Positions 1-8,217 of a DNA stretch of 64,000 bases are shown here, in pieces. The translations under genes were made by a program, and so were the position numbers. Source of the stretch: Streptomyces sp. KMM 9044 (GTDB lineage Bacteria; Actinomycetota; Actinomycetes; Streptomycetales; Streptomycetaceae). The notes beneath the pieces are model-generated. The model was not told the DNA's origin. It was given only the letters and a program-made list of their open reading frames with translations, and made no database searches. Position 1 is the first letter of the stretch, and each line of letters starts with the position of its first letter. The DNA lies in the NCBI RefSeq assembly GCF_024701375.2, contig NZ_CP113910.1, positions 4,340,001-4,404,000 on the forward strand. The letters are read 5' to 3'.

Positions 1-189
1 GTGAAGCGCGCGGCCATGGCGGCCGCCCGCCGGGTGGTGCTGCTCGCCGACTCCTCCAAGCACGGCCAGGAGCACTTCGCCCGCTTCGGCGCCCTGAACG
101 ACGTGGACCTGCTGATCACCGACAGCGGGCTGAGCCCCGAAGACGCCCTCGCGATCGAGCGCGGCGGCACGGAAGTAGTGCGTGCATGA
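1..189 (+). CDS. DeoR-family transcriptional repressor, C-terminal end (partial)
   Basis: Only the last 62 codons are in the window; the 5' part with the helix-turn-helix lies upstream of base 1. The visible segment has the end of the DeoR sugar-phosphate effector domain, with the motif LLADSSKHGQ and then LLITDSGLSPED. DeoR proteins are about 250 aa, so the gene is cut by the window edge; the GTG at base 1 is probably an internal valine. The stop overlaps the ATG of fruK (ATGA), so the genes are translationally coupled. By analogy with other Streptomyces fru operons this is the fructose-responsive repressor of fruK-fruA. Confidence 0.85.
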   Translation: MKRAAMAAARRVVLLADSSKHGQEHFARFGALNDVDLLITDSGLSPEDALAIERGGTEVVRA

Positions 190-1133
190 TCCTCACCGTC
201 ACTCCCAACCCGTCCCTGGACCGTACGTACGAGATTCCCGCGCTGGAGCGCGGCGAGGTCAACCGGGCCACCGGCGAGCGCGTGGACCCGGGCGGCAAGG
301 GCGTCAACGTCTCCCGTGCCGTCGCTGCGGCCGGCCGGCGCACCGTGGCCGTGCTGCCGCTGGGCGGCGCGCCGGGCGCCGTGGTCGCCGGACTGCTGGA
401 CGCGCAGGGCATCGAGGTCGCTCCGGTGCCGGTGGCCGGAGCCACCCGTTCCAACATCTCGCTCGCCGAGGCGGACGGCGTCCTGACGAAGATCAACGCG
501 CCCGGCCCGGAGCTGACCGAGGCCGAGCAGGAACTGCTCCTGGAAACGGTCCGCCGGCAGTCACGTGGCGCCGACTGGATCGCCTGCTGCGGAAGCCTGC
601 CGCGGGGCCTCGCACCCTCCTGGTACGCCGATCTGGTCGCGCGGGCGCACTCCGCGGGCGCACGTATCGCCCTGGACACCTCCGGACCGGCGCTGGCCGC
701 GGCGCTGCGCGAGCGGCCCGACGTGGTGAAGCCGAACGCCGAGGAACTCGCCGAGGCCGTCGGGTGCCCGCTGACCACCGTGGGCGACGCGGTGAAGGCG
801 GCCGAGGAACTGCGCGGGATGGGCGCCCGTGCCGTGCTCGCCAGCCTGGGCGCAGACGGGCAGGTACTCGTCGACGAGCACGGCGCCTGGTTCGGCTCCG
901 CCCGGGTGGACGTGGTCCGCAGCAATGTGGGAGCGGGCGACTCCTCGCTCGCAGGCTTCCTCATCGCCGGCGGGCACGGACCGGAGGCGCTCGCCTCGGC
1001 GCTCGCCCACGGAGCGGCCGCCGTCCAGACTCCCGGCAGCGTGATGCCCACGCCGGGCGACCTGGACCCGGCTGCGGTCACGGTCACGGTCACGGTGCCG
1101 GTGGACCGCGTACTGAAGGAGCCGGTGACATGA
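186..1133 (+). CDS. fruK: 1-phosphofructokinase
   Basis: PfkB-family kinase of 315 aa, the usual length. It phosphorylates fructose 1-phosphate, the product of PTS fructose import, to fructose 1,6-bisphosphate in the cytoplasm. Visible landmarks are the N-terminal TPNPSLDRTYE, the sugar-binding GGKGVNVSRA at about residues 37-46, and the C-terminal NVGAGDSSLAGF signature with the catalytic Asp near residue 252. The ATG overlaps the repressor stop by 4 bp. fruA follows after 190 bp, an unusually long gap for this operon. The reading frame and family match leave little doubt. Confidence 0.95.
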   Translation: MILTVTPNPSLDRTYEIPALERGEVNRATGERVDPGGKGVNVSRAVAAAGRRTVAVLPLGGAPGAVVAGLLDAQGIEVAPVPVAGATRSNISLAEADGVLTKINAPGPELTEAEQELLLETVRRQSRGADWIACCGSLPRGLAPSWYADLVARAHSAGARIALDTSGPALAAALRERPDVVKPNAEELAEAVGCPLTTVGDAVKAAEELRGMGARAVLASLGADGQVLVDEHGAWFGSARVDVVRSNVGAGDSSLAGFLIAGGHGPEALASALAHGAAAVQTPGSVMPTPGDLDPAAVTVTVTVPVDRVLKEPVT

Positions 1134-1323
1134 GCACCGATGTTCATGAGGCCCCGTCAGCCCTTACCGCCCCCTCGGTCACCTCCATTCCCCACACCCC
1201 CAATACCTCCACTACCCCCACCACCCCCACCACTGTCCCCACAATCCCCCACCGAACCACCGTCCCCGTTCACCCTTCCGCCCACCTCATGTCAAGGGCG
1301 ATACGCGTGCGAAGGAGCCCGCG
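1134..1323 (+). promoter_or_regulatory. C-rich, G-poor leader between fruK and fruA
   Basis: This 190-bp spacer has a stretch at about 1183-1257 made almost only of C, A and T on the coding strand (repeated CCCCCACCA-like blocks), with a single G in roughly 75 nt. Such C-over-G bubbles are typical of Rho loading sites. It contains no convincing gene. A role as a Rho-dependent attenuator or unstructured leader of fruA is an inference. Confidence 0.35.
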
Positions 1324-3615
1324 ATGAGCGAGATGATCACCGCGGATCTGGTCGACCTCGACCTGTCCGCCGACACCAAGGAAGCGGCGGCGCAAGCCCT
1401 CGCCGAGCGGATGGTGACCCTGGGCCGGGTGACCGACCTGGGGGGCTTCCTCGCCGATGTGGCCGCCCGTGAGGCCCAGATGCCCACCGGCCTCGACGGC
1501 GGCATCGGCATCCCGCACTGCCGCAGCGAGCACGTCACCGAGCCGACGCTGGGCTTCGGGCGCAGCGCCGCCGGGATCGACTTCGGTGCTGCGGACGGGC
1601 CCGCCGACCTGATCTTCCTGATCGCCGCTCCGGCTGGCGCGGACGACGCGCATCTGACGATCCTCTCCTCGCTGGCCCGGAAACTGATGAACGCAGAGTT
1701 CACCGACGGGCTCCGCGCGGTCGGCGACGCCGAGCGCGCCGCTGCGCTCATCCGCGGGGACGATCAGCCGGCCCCCGCCGGGACCGCGGCCGCCGCCGCT
1801 GACGCGGTGGACACGGCTGACGCGTCCGGCCCGGGGGCCTCCGACAGCCCCGCAGGGTCCACGGACTCCACGGACTCCACGGACTCCACGGACTCCACGG
1901 ACTCCACGGACTCCACGGACTCCACGGACTCCACGGACTCCACGGACTCCACGGACTCCACGGACTCCACGGACTCCACGGACTCCACGGACTCCACGGA
2001 CTCCGTGGCGGCGCCGGTGGCGGCCTCCGCCGGCGCCGCCACGGGCACCACGGGCGACGGCACCCGGGACGCGGGGACGTCCGGTGCGGGTGCGTCCGGC
2101 GAGAGCGCGCGCCTCTTCCGGATCGTCGCCGTCACCTCTTGTCCCACCGGCATCGCCCATACGTACATGGCGGCGGAGTCGCTGGAGAACGCCGGCCGGG
2201 AAGCGGGCGTCGAGATCGCGGTCGAGCCGCAGGGCTCGGCAGGCTTCACCCGGCTCGACCCGGCCGTGATCGCGGCGGCGGACGGTGTGATCTTCGCCCA
2301 CGACGTGCCCGTCCGGGAGAAGGAACGCTTCGCGGGCAAGCCGACCGTCGACACCGGCGTCAAGGCGGGCATCAACCGTCCCGCCGAGCTGATCGACGAG
2401 GTCCGCGGCAAGGCCGAGCGCGGCGAGGCCACCGCGGCTGCCGCACCCGGTGACAGCCCCGTGGACCGCGCCGGCGAACCTGGTGAGGGCTACGGCACCA
2501 AGCTGCGCAAGTGGCTCATGTCCGGCGTCAGTTACATGGTCCCGTTCGTCGCGGCGGGCGGTCTCCTCATCGCCCTCGGCTTCGCGATCGGCGGCTATGA
2601 GATCAACGAGGCGCCGTCGGTGACGGAATACTTCGCGTGGGCCCAGGCCGACAGCTGGGGCGCCCTGCTCTTCCAGATCGGCGGTGTCGCCTTCGGGTTC
2701 CTCGTCCCGGTCCTGGCCGGCTACATCGCGTACGGCATGGCCGACCGGCCCGGACTTGTGCCCGGCTTCGTCGGCGGTGCGATCTCCCTCACCGTCAACG
2801 CCGGTTTCCTCGGCGGCCTCGTGTCCGGTCTGATCGCCGGTGCGGTCGTGCTGGCGATCCAGCGGGTGCGCATCCCGGTGGCGCTGCGCGGCATCATGCC
2901 GGTGGTGGTGATCCCGCTGGTCTCCTCGGCGGTGGTCGGCTTCCTGATGTTCGTGGTGATCGGAAAGCCGATCGCCGAGGCGCAGAAGGCCATGACGGAC
3001 TGGCTGAACGGTCTCACCGGCACCAACGCCATCCTGCTGGGCACCCTGCTCGGCCTGATGATGTGCTTCGACCTCGGCGGCCCTGTCAACAAGGTCGCGT
3101 ACACCTTCGCCACGGCCGGTATCGCGGTCGCGAGCCCCAGCGACTCGGCGATGAAGATCATGGCCGCGGTGATGGCGGCCGGCATGGTTCCGCCGCTGGC
3201 GATGGCCCTGGCCACCACGGTCCGCGGCAAGCTCTTCAACCGGACCGAGCGGGAGAACGGCAAGGCCGCCTGGGTCCTGGGAGCCTCCTTCATCTCCGAG
3301 GGCGCGATCCCGTTCGCGGCGGCCGACCCGCTGCGCGTGATCCCCGCCTCGATGGTGGGCGGCGCCGTCACCGGTGCCCTGTCGATGGCCTTCGGCGCCA
3401 CCCTGCGCGCGCCGCACGGCGGCATCTTCGTGGTCCCGCTGATCGGCAACCCGCTGCTCTACCTGATCGCCATCGCGGCGGGCGTCTGTGTCACGGCGGC
3501 CCTGGTGATCGTCCTGAAGGGCCTGCGCAAGCCGGTTCCGGGAGCGGACGGCGCGCCCGGCGGCGAGAGCTCGGCGGCCCCGGTGGCGGAATCGAAGCAG
3601 CCGGTCGCCGCGTGA
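1324..3615 (+). CDS. fruA: PTS fructose transporter, fused IIA-IIB-IIC
   Basis: A 763-aa single-chain enzyme II that imports fructose and phosphorylates it to fructose 1-phosphate, using phosphate from HPr. Domain order is visible. IIA covers about residues 1-150, with the phospho-accepting His65 in GGIGIPHCRS. A low-complexity linker runs from about 150 to 255. IIB starts near 260, with the phospho-Cys at about 273 in VTSCPTGIAHTYMAAE. The membrane IIC domain runs from about 395 to 735 with many hydrophobic segments. The linker holds 16 consecutive Ser-Thr-Asp units encoded by a 9-bp tandem repeat. The tail is Ala/Pro-rich. It is the last gene of the fru operon. Confidence 0.95.
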   Translation: MSEMITADLVDLDLSADTKEAAAQALAERMVTLGRVTDLGGFLADVAAREAQMPTGLDGGIGIPHCRSEHVTEPTLGFGRSAAGIDFGAADGPADLIFLIAAPAGADDAHLTILSSLARKLMNAEFTDGLRAVGDAERAAALIRGDDQPAPAGTAAAAADAVDTADASGPGASDSPAGSTDSTDSTDSTDSTDSTDSTDSTDSTDSTDSTDSTDSTDSTDSTDSTDSVAAPVAASAGAATGTTGDGTRDAGTSGAGASGESARLFRIVAVTSCPTGIAHTYMAAESLENAGREAGVEIAVEPQGSAGFTRLDPAVIAAADGVIFAHDVPVREKERFAGKPTVDTGVKAGINRPAELIDEVRGKAERGEATAAAAPGDSPVDRAGEPGEGYGTKLRKWLMSGVSYMVPFVAAGGLLIALGFAIGGYEINEAPSVTEYFAWAQADSWGALLFQIGGVAFGFLVPVLAGYIAYGMADRPGLVPGFVGGAISLTVNAGFLGGLVSGLIAGAVVLAIQRVRIPVALRGIMPVVVIPLVSSAVVGFLMFVVIGKPIAEAQKAMTDWLNGLTGTNAILLGTLLGLMMCFDLGGPVNKVAYTFATAGIAVASPSDSAMKIMAAVMAAGMVPPLAMALATTVRGKLFNRTERENGKAAWVLGASFISEGAIPFAAADPLRVIPASMVGGAVTGALSMAFGATLRAPHGGIFVVPLIGNPLLYLIAIAAGVCVTAALVIVLKGLRKPVPGADGAPGGESSAAPVAESKQPVAA
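1858..2001 (+). repeat. 9-bp minisatellite (TCCACGGAC x16) inside fruA
   Basis: Sixteen uninterrupted copies of TCCACGGAC encode Ser-Thr-Asp x16 in the IIA-IIB linker of FruA. Because the unit is a multiple of three, slippage changes linker length without breaking the frame. Unit identity at the DNA level points to recent expansion. Confidence 0.95.
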
Positions 3616-3766
3616 CGCGGGAACGGGCGGCACGGAAGCGGGGGCAGCGCGGAAGCGGGTAACGGCCGCGGACAGCGGACGGGGCGGCAGGGTTGGCGAA
3701 ACGCCCCAATGTGAACAGGTGAGGCTTTCGCAGCCAAATGGCTCAACTGCGATATAGATCACGTTC

Positions 3767-3800
3767 CTCACGGTCCGGGACCAAAGTCCCGGACCGTGAG
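3767..3800. terminator. Hairpin downstream of fruA
   Basis: A perfect 15-bp inverted repeat with a 4-nt loop (CAAA): left arm CTCACGGTCCGGGAC, right arm GTCCCGGACCGTGAG. It lies 150 bp after fruA and just before a small gene. There is no U-run, as is common in Streptomyces. It probably terminates the fru operon. Confidence 0.7.
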
Positions 3801-3813
3801 GTGTACTGGGCGC

Positions 3814-4212
3814 ATGCCTGAGCGCGACTCGATCTTGAGAGTGACGGGCGCCACCGTCCTCACCCTGGTGGCCGCGGCCTGCACGGCGGGCCTGGCCGGT
3901 GTCCTGCGCCGGGACCACAGGCGGGTGCGGGGAGGTGGCGTCGGCTTGCGGGTGCGGACGCTGGCCCGAGCGGGAGCACAGTGGGTGCCCGGAGGGGTGG
4001 GAGGGCGGGGCGGGGACGTCGGCCCTCGCCCGCATCGGAAGCCGAAGCCGGGGCGCGGCGTTCCGGGGCCGCAGGAGGCGCGGGCACTCCGGACGATTCC
4101 GCGTCAGCGGCGGACGGGCTCGTCGGCGGAGCAGGTGCGGCTCACCCAGGCCGAACGCGAGGCGTTCGCCGCCCTGGTCCGGCGCTTCACCGGTGGCCGG
4201 GAAACACGATGA
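3814..4212 (+). CDS. Small putative membrane-anchored protein, unknown function
   Basis: A 132-aa frame starting MPERDSILRVTG. Residues about 7-28 form one hydrophobic helix (TVLTLVAAACTAGLAGVL), followed by a basic, Gly/Arg-rich middle and a more ordered end (LTQAEREAFAALVRRFTGG). The ATG at 3814 is preferred over a GTG at 3796 because the latter lies inside the terminator hairpin. No function is recognised. It is convergent with the DUF6227 gene. Coding status is likely but not certain, since the middle is compositionally biased. Confidence 0.5.
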   Translation: MPERDSILRVTGATVLTLVAAACTAGLAGVLRRDHRRVRGGGVGLRVRTLARAGAQWVPGGVGGRGGDVGPRPHRKPKPGRGVPGPQEARALRTIPRQRRTGSSAEQVRLTQAEREAFAALVRRFTGGRETR

Positions 4213-4255
4213 CGGCGGATCACGGGTCACGGGCCGGGGGGCCGGGTCCTGGTGG

Positions 4256-5011
4256 TCAGCGCACCTGTGCCGCGCGACGCTCCATCGCCTCACGGGCGGC
4301 GTCCTCGGTGAGGTACACCTCGCACATGTGCCGCCCGTCGGGAGTGGCCGTGTGCTCCACCTCCCAGAGGGAGACCTCCGCACCGTCCCGCAGCAGGAAC
4401 GCGTGCTCGTACAGCGAGAAGGACGGTCCCGGGCGACCGGGGCCGCCCACGGTGGACGGGCGGCCGAAGGCCTGGGTGATCTGGTGGGCGGACGCGGTGG
4501 TCAGCAGCGCGGCCGTCCCGGGACCCGGACGGTCCGTGTTCTCCGCCCGGCGCAGTAGGCGGCGCGCGTGGTCCGCCGAACCGTCGGGGACGTAGACGGG
4601 CCGGGGCGCGGGAATCTGGGACAGCTGCATCACCACCGGCAGTTCGAAGTCCGGGGTCTCCGGCGGCAGCGGCAGCCGGGCTGTGGCGACGCCCAGCTCC
4701 TCCTCGTCCATGTACACCTCGTGCTGCGGCTCGCCGCCCGGAGTCGTGTTGTGGGCCAGTTCCCAGAGCGTGAGCGCCGAGCCGTCGGCGAGCAGCCAGG
4801 CGTGCCGGTACGTCTCGCGGTGCAGACCGGCGCTGTGGTGCGCGGAGTGCAGCGAACTGTCGTGGGCCAGCGCGCAGTCGAGCAGGCGTACTGCCTCGTC
4901 GGGCAGTTCGAAGGAGTTCAGGGCACGGCCGAGCAGTCGCGCGAGATGCTCCTCAGGAGACTCGGGCGAGTCGGCTGGTTCGTGCGCTGCCGTCTCGTGC
5001 GGAACGCTCAA
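4256..5011 (-). CDS. DUF6227-family protein
   Basis: A soluble 251-aa protein of a family seen in Streptomyces and not functionally characterised. It contains two similar halves: an HAWLLADGSALTLWELAHN segment near residues 70-90 is mirrored by HAFLLRDGAEVSLWEVEH near 204-222, and each is followed by an acidic EVYMDEEE- or EVYLTEDA-type turn. This suggests an internal duplication. No signal peptide or membrane helix is seen. It is a single gene with its own upstream region containing an inverted repeat. Confidence 0.75.
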   Translation of the reverse strand: MSVPHETAAHEPADSPESPEEHLARLLGRALNSFELPDEAVRLLDCALAHDSSLHSAHHSAGLHRETYRHAWLLADGSALTLWELAHNTTPGGEPQHEVYMDEEELGVATARLPLPPETPDFELPVVMQLSQIPAPRPVYVPDGSADHARRLLRRAENTDRPGPGTAALLTTASAHQITQAFGRPSTVGGPGRPGPSFSLYEHAFLLRDGAEVSLWEVEHTATPDGRHMCEVYLTEDAAREAMERRAAQVR

Positions 5012-5381
5012 GGTTCCTCCCGGCGTCGCTGCATGTCACCTAGTGGGTGCATACCGTAGCCCCTCGGGCGGACATCATGTCCGGGAACTGAGAAAACGTA
5101 CGGCATCGCAACGGACGGACCGCGCGAAGAATTCCCGTCCGTCCCCGCCGGGCACCCGTACTCCCTGTTCAGACGCCACCCCTGCCGCTCGCCGCCGACC
5201 CGTCGGCCGCCGGTCACGCACTCTGCTCAGCGGTCGGCTTTCTCCGCTCATCGGACATCCCGCCGACCCGCCCGACTCCCCTACGCTTCCCCGGCCGGCG
5301 CGCCACACGCCTCCCCGCCCGGTTCGTCATACGACTTTCCGTACGCCTGTCCGAACGGTCGTCCGTGCCGCCTCCCTTCCC
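5012..5381. other. Intergenic region upstream of the DUF6227 gene
   Basis: About 370 bp without a credible gene. The promoter of the leftward DUF6227 gene must lie here. A perfect inverted repeat at 5069-5083 (CGGACAT C ATGTCCG), about 60 nt upstream of that start, is a candidate operator. The rest is pyrimidine-rich and shows nothing I can name. Confidence 0.5.
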
Positions 5382-6407
5382 CTATCCGTACAACTCCTCG
5401 TGCGACGGCCAGGTTCCGCCCGGCCCGTCCACCGACTCGGCTGCGCGCAGGGCCCGTACGATCGCCCGGGTGACCAAGTCGGCGCCCGCAGCGAGGATCT
5501 CGTTCAGGGCGAGCGGGTTCGCGGCGTCGAGCGGGCGGGCGCCTGTGGCGAGGGTGAACACCGTGTCCCCGTCGTTGAGCAGGTGCACCGGCCGCACCGC
5601 CCGCGCGATGCCGTCGTGCGCGGTGCCCGCCAGCTTCTGCGCCTGCGCCTTGGACAGGTCCGCGTCGGTGGCGACCACCGCGAGCGTGGTGTTGAGCGGC
5701 TGCGGCCCGTTCTGCTCCGCGATGCCGGAGAGCCGCCGGACCGCCGCCGCGTGCACCTCCGCGTCCGGATGACGCACCCGGCCGCCCTGGAAGAACTCCC
5801 CGTACAGGATTCCGGTTTCCGGGTCCAGCGCCGACCCCGCCGCGTTGGCCACCACCAGCGCGGCCACCGTGATCCCCGAGTCCAGCACCGTGCTCGCGGT
5901 GCCGATTCCGCCCTTCACCGCTCCGACGACGGCCCCCGTACCGGCGCCCACGCACCCCTCCGGCACCCGCGCCCCCGGCGAGGTCGCCGCGGCCGACTCG
6001 ACCGCCGCACGCCCGGTGGACGCGTCCGGCCGGGCCCCGAAGTCCCCGCCCCGGCCCAGGTCGAAGACGCACGCGGCCGGTACCACCGGCACCACATGCG
6101 CGGGATCCGGGCCGACGCGCACCCCGCGCCCCTGCTCCTCCAGCCAGGCCATCACCCCTGACGCCGCGTCCAGTCCGTAGGCGCTGCCACCGGTCAGGAC
6201 GAGAGCCTCGACCCGCTGCACGAGGTTGCGGGGATCGAGCGCGTCGGTCTCCTTCGTACCGGGACCGCCGCCGCGCACATCCACGGCGGCCACGGCCCCG
6301 CCCTCGGGCGCGAGCACCACCGTGGTGCCGGTGAGCAGGCCGTCGCCGGTACGGGTCGCGTGTCCCACCCGCACACCGGCCACATCGGTCAGAGCGTCAA
6401 CAGTCAT
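5382..6407 (-). CDS. P1 family (DmpA-like) peptidase
   Basis: A 341-aa protein of the P1 / DmpA-type aminopeptidase family, N-terminal-nucleophile enzymes that self-cleave to an alpha/beta heterodimer. Landmarks are the N-terminal DVAGVRVGHATRTGDG, LTGGSAYGLDAASGVMAWLE, the glycine-rich VGAGTGAVVGAVKGGIGTAS, and VVATDADLSKAQAQKLAGTA near the C-terminus. The frame is open further upstream, but that part is low-complexity. The ATG giving MTVDALTDVAGV fits the family start. Substrate is unknown. It is monocistronic, with 14-bp tandem repeats just upstream of its start. Confidence 0.85.
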   Translation of the reverse strand: MTVDALTDVAGVRVGHATRTGDGLLTGTTVVLAPEGGAVAAVDVRGGGPGTKETDALDPRNLVQRVEALVLTGGSAYGLDAASGVMAWLEEQGRGVRVGPDPAHVVPVVPAACVFDLGRGGDFGARPDASTGRAAVESAAATSPGARVPEGCVGAGTGAVVGAVKGGIGTASTVLDSGITVAALVVANAAGSALDPETGILYGEFFQGGRVRHPDAEVHAAAVRRLSGIAEQNGPQPLNTTLAVVATDADLSKAQAQKLAGTAHDGIARAVRPVHLLNDGDTVFTLATGARPLDAANPLALNEILAAGADLVTRAIVRALRAAESVDGPGGTWPSHEELYG

Positions 6408-6459
6408 GGCGTCAGTCTCGCGCGGTCGCCGTCGGAGCGGGGAGCCGCCACCGGGAGCA

Positions 6460-6529
6460 ACCGGGGAGAAGGCACCGGGGAGAAGGCACCGGCGAGAAGG
6501 CACCGGCGAGAAGGTACCGGCGGGGAGCC
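6460..6529. repeat. 14-bp tandem repeat, about 5 units
   Basis: Units of ACCGGSGAGAAGGC-type sequence at 6460, 6474, 6488 and 6502, with a degenerate fifth at 6516. They lie between the leftward P1 peptidase start and the rightward 58-aa gene. The unit is not a multiple of three and no gene is supported across it, so it sits in the leader or promoter region. Confidence 0.85.
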
Positions 6530-6582
6530 GAGGGAGAAGCCGCCGGCCGGGGAAGGTTCCACCGGGGCCGTACTCTGGGCGT

Positions 6583-6759
6583 ATGAGCACTGTCCCCGAT
6601 CCCCGGCCGCGCGAGCCGGAACCCGAGCTGGTCTTCGACGATCCGCTGGACCAGCCGTCCGCAGACGACACCGACCGGGGGTGGGGCGACCGCCCGTCCG
6701 GCGACAGCGCGTCGGATCTGAAGCGCTTCCTCGACGAGAAACCGCCCCACCACATCTGA
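6583..6759 (+). CDS. Small conserved hydrophilic protein, unknown function
   Basis: A 58-aa acidic protein starting MSTVPDPRPREPEPELVFDD and ending DLKRFLDEKPPHHI. It is rich in Asp, Glu and Pro, with no membrane segment. The frame is short, but the charged, non-repetitive sequence is typical of real Streptomyces small genes. It is convergent with mscL. Function unknown. Confidence 0.55.
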   Translation: MSTVPDPRPREPEPELVFDDPLDQPSADDTDRGWGDRPSGDSASDLKRFLDEKPPHHI

Positions 6760-6786
6760 CCCGGGTGCCGTGCGGGCCGGTGCCGG

Positions 6787-7293
6787 CTATCGCTCGCCGT
6801 ACCCCGGGCCGTCACCACGTCCCGCGCCCTCGTCGCGCCGCGGGCCGCGCTGTGCCACCAGCTCGTCGCGGATCTCCTTGAGTACTTCGAGCTCGGATAT
6901 CTCGATGATCTCCTGCGTGTCCTCCTTCGCCTTCCTGCGGGCCTCGACCCGGGCCAGGTACCGGGCCATGGGCATCACCATCAGGAAGTAGACGACCGCG
7001 GCCGTGACCACGAACTGGAGCGTCGCGCCGAGGACCGAACCCCACAGAATCCTGACGCCCGTCGCGGCGTCGCCGGTGCCCGTGCAGGGGCCCTTCAGGC
7101 ACGAGCTGTAGGTGTCCAGGTTCTGCGTGCCGAAAGCGCCGACCAGCGGATTGATCATCCCTTTCACCACCGCGTTGACGATGTTGGTGAAGGCGGCGCC
7201 GATGACCACGGCCACAGCCAGGTCGATGACGTTCCCCCGCATCAGGAAGGCCTTGAAGCCCTGCCAGATGCTGGTTTCGTTCTTCTCGCTCAC
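6787..7293 (-). CDS. mscL: Large-conductance mechanosensitive channel
   Basis: A 168-aa MscL, the inner-membrane pentameric channel that opens under osmotic down-shock. TM1 (VIDLAVAVVIGAAFTNIVNA) and TM2 (LQFVVTAAVVYFLMVMPM) are separated by a periplasmic loop with two cysteines (SSCLKGPC), typical of actinobacterial versions. The cytoplasmic C-terminal helix is Glu/Lys-rich, with an extra charged tail. The GTG giving MSEKNETSIWQGFKAFLMRG is chosen because an AAGGAAG ribosome site lies about 7 nt upstream. The usual length is about 130-160 aa. Confidence 0.93.
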   Translation of the reverse strand: MSEKNETSIWQGFKAFLMRGNVIDLAVAVVIGAAFTNIVNAVVKGMINPLVGAFGTQNLDTYSSCLKGPCTGTGDAATGVRILWGSVLGATLQFVVTAAVVYFLMVMPMARYLARVEARRKAKEDTQEIIEISELEVLKEIRDELVAQRGPRRDEGAGRGDGPGYGER

Positions 7294-7434
7294 CCCGGGG
7301 CTTCCTTTCGTATGTGTGACGCCGGGAACCAAACGCTCCGCAACCTACGTCAGAGCTCCGCCGAACCGTGCGGTTGGGTCCCTTGAACGAGGCACTCGAC
7401 ACGGGCCCCGCGCCATCGGCCGAGAAGGGCCGGC

Positions 7435-8097
7435 TCACCACAGGGTCACCGCCAGTTGTGAGGTGGTGCTCGCGCCGGCGAGGCCGGCCGCGGTGGCGCG
7501 CGGAACCGACAGCACCACCAGCGCCCCGCCCGTGCCCGTGTCCTCCAGTGGTTTCGGCACCTCGGCGACCCGCGCCCCACGGGCGACCACCCGGGCCCCA
7601 CCGTCCGTCCCCCGCTCCCCGGCAGCGACGACATCGACCCGGTCGCCCGGCCTCAGCAGCCGCACGGTGGCCGCGTCGGCGATCCGCACCGGCGCCGTGA
7701 CCCGCGCTCCCGCGCGCTGCGCCCGTACGGCACGGTCTCCCGTGGACGCCGGCCCGGCGTGGGTGCTCGAAGCGCCGTCGGGATGCCCGCGCGGCCGGTC
7801 CGCGTCCCGGGGGCCCGCCGCCACCAGCGCCACCGCCGTGACGACGAGCCCGACCGCCGCTGCCCGCCTCCGGTGCCGGACCAGCCGAGCCGACCGAAGA
7901 AGCCCGCCCCGTACCCGCACCGGCGCGAAGTGCGGCACCTCGCAACGCGGCGGGACACCGGCTCCGGGCGGGTGCGGGACAACGGCGGGGCGGGAGAAAG
8001 GGGGCGCGGGGGAGGGAGACGGAGAAACGGAGGGGAGGGACGGAGGAAACTGCACGGGACCACCACCTGCGACGAGGGAACGGCTTGCGGACCCCAC
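7435..8097 (-). CDS. SAF-domain (RcpC/CpaB-like) membrane protein
   Basis: A 220-aa protein with a Pro/Ser-rich N-terminus, a basic stretch (VRHRRRAAA), one transmembrane helix at about residues 78-94 (AVGLVVTAVALVAAG), and a C-terminal SAF-like domain. The last has the pattern PVRIADAATVRLLRPGDRVDVVA, as in Flp pilus assembly protein RcpC/CpaB and antifreeze-type SAF folds. No pilus genes are adjacent, so a pilus role is not supported by context. It lies between mtnP and mscL. The start is uncertain because the N-terminus is low-complexity. Confidence 0.65.
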   Translation of the reverse strand: MGSASRSLVAGGGPVQFPPSLPSVSPSPSPAPPFSRPAVVPHPPGAGVPPRCEVPHFAPVRVRGGLLRSARLVRHRRRAAAVGLVVTAVALVAAGPRDADRPRGHPDGASSTHAGPASTGDRAVRAQRAGARVTAPVRIADAATVRLLRPGDRVDVVAAGERGTDGGARVVARGARVAEVPKPLEDTGTGGALVVLSVPRATAAGLAGASTTSQLAVTLW

Positions 8098-8217
8098 GAT
8101 GGGGCTTCCCGCCGTTCTCCGTCGGAGCCTGTGGACAGACCACAGCCTGTGGAAAACTTCCTCACCCGAACGTGCGCCGCGCCGCGAGCCCCGCGACGGC
8201 TGCCCCCCCCGTCGGCC

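Noticed and set aside
1140..1472. Proline-rich small gene between fruK and fruA
   Set aside because: Its composition merely reflects the C-rich tract, it has no good ribosome site and it overlaps the start of fruA.
1270..4383. Very long open frame antisense to fruA, with a Gly-Val-Arg repeat
   Set aside because: It is the mirror of the 9-bp repeat and of GC-rich third positions in fruA; fruA itself has clear domains. Similar antisense frames over the acylase, tnpA, rsmI and protease genes were dropped for the same reason.
8130..8157. Two DnaA-box-like 9-mers (TGTGGACAG and TGTGGAAAA) upstream of the SAF-domain gene
   Set aside because: Each differs from the Streptomyces box by one base, there are only two, and nothing else suggests an origin. 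Probably chance.
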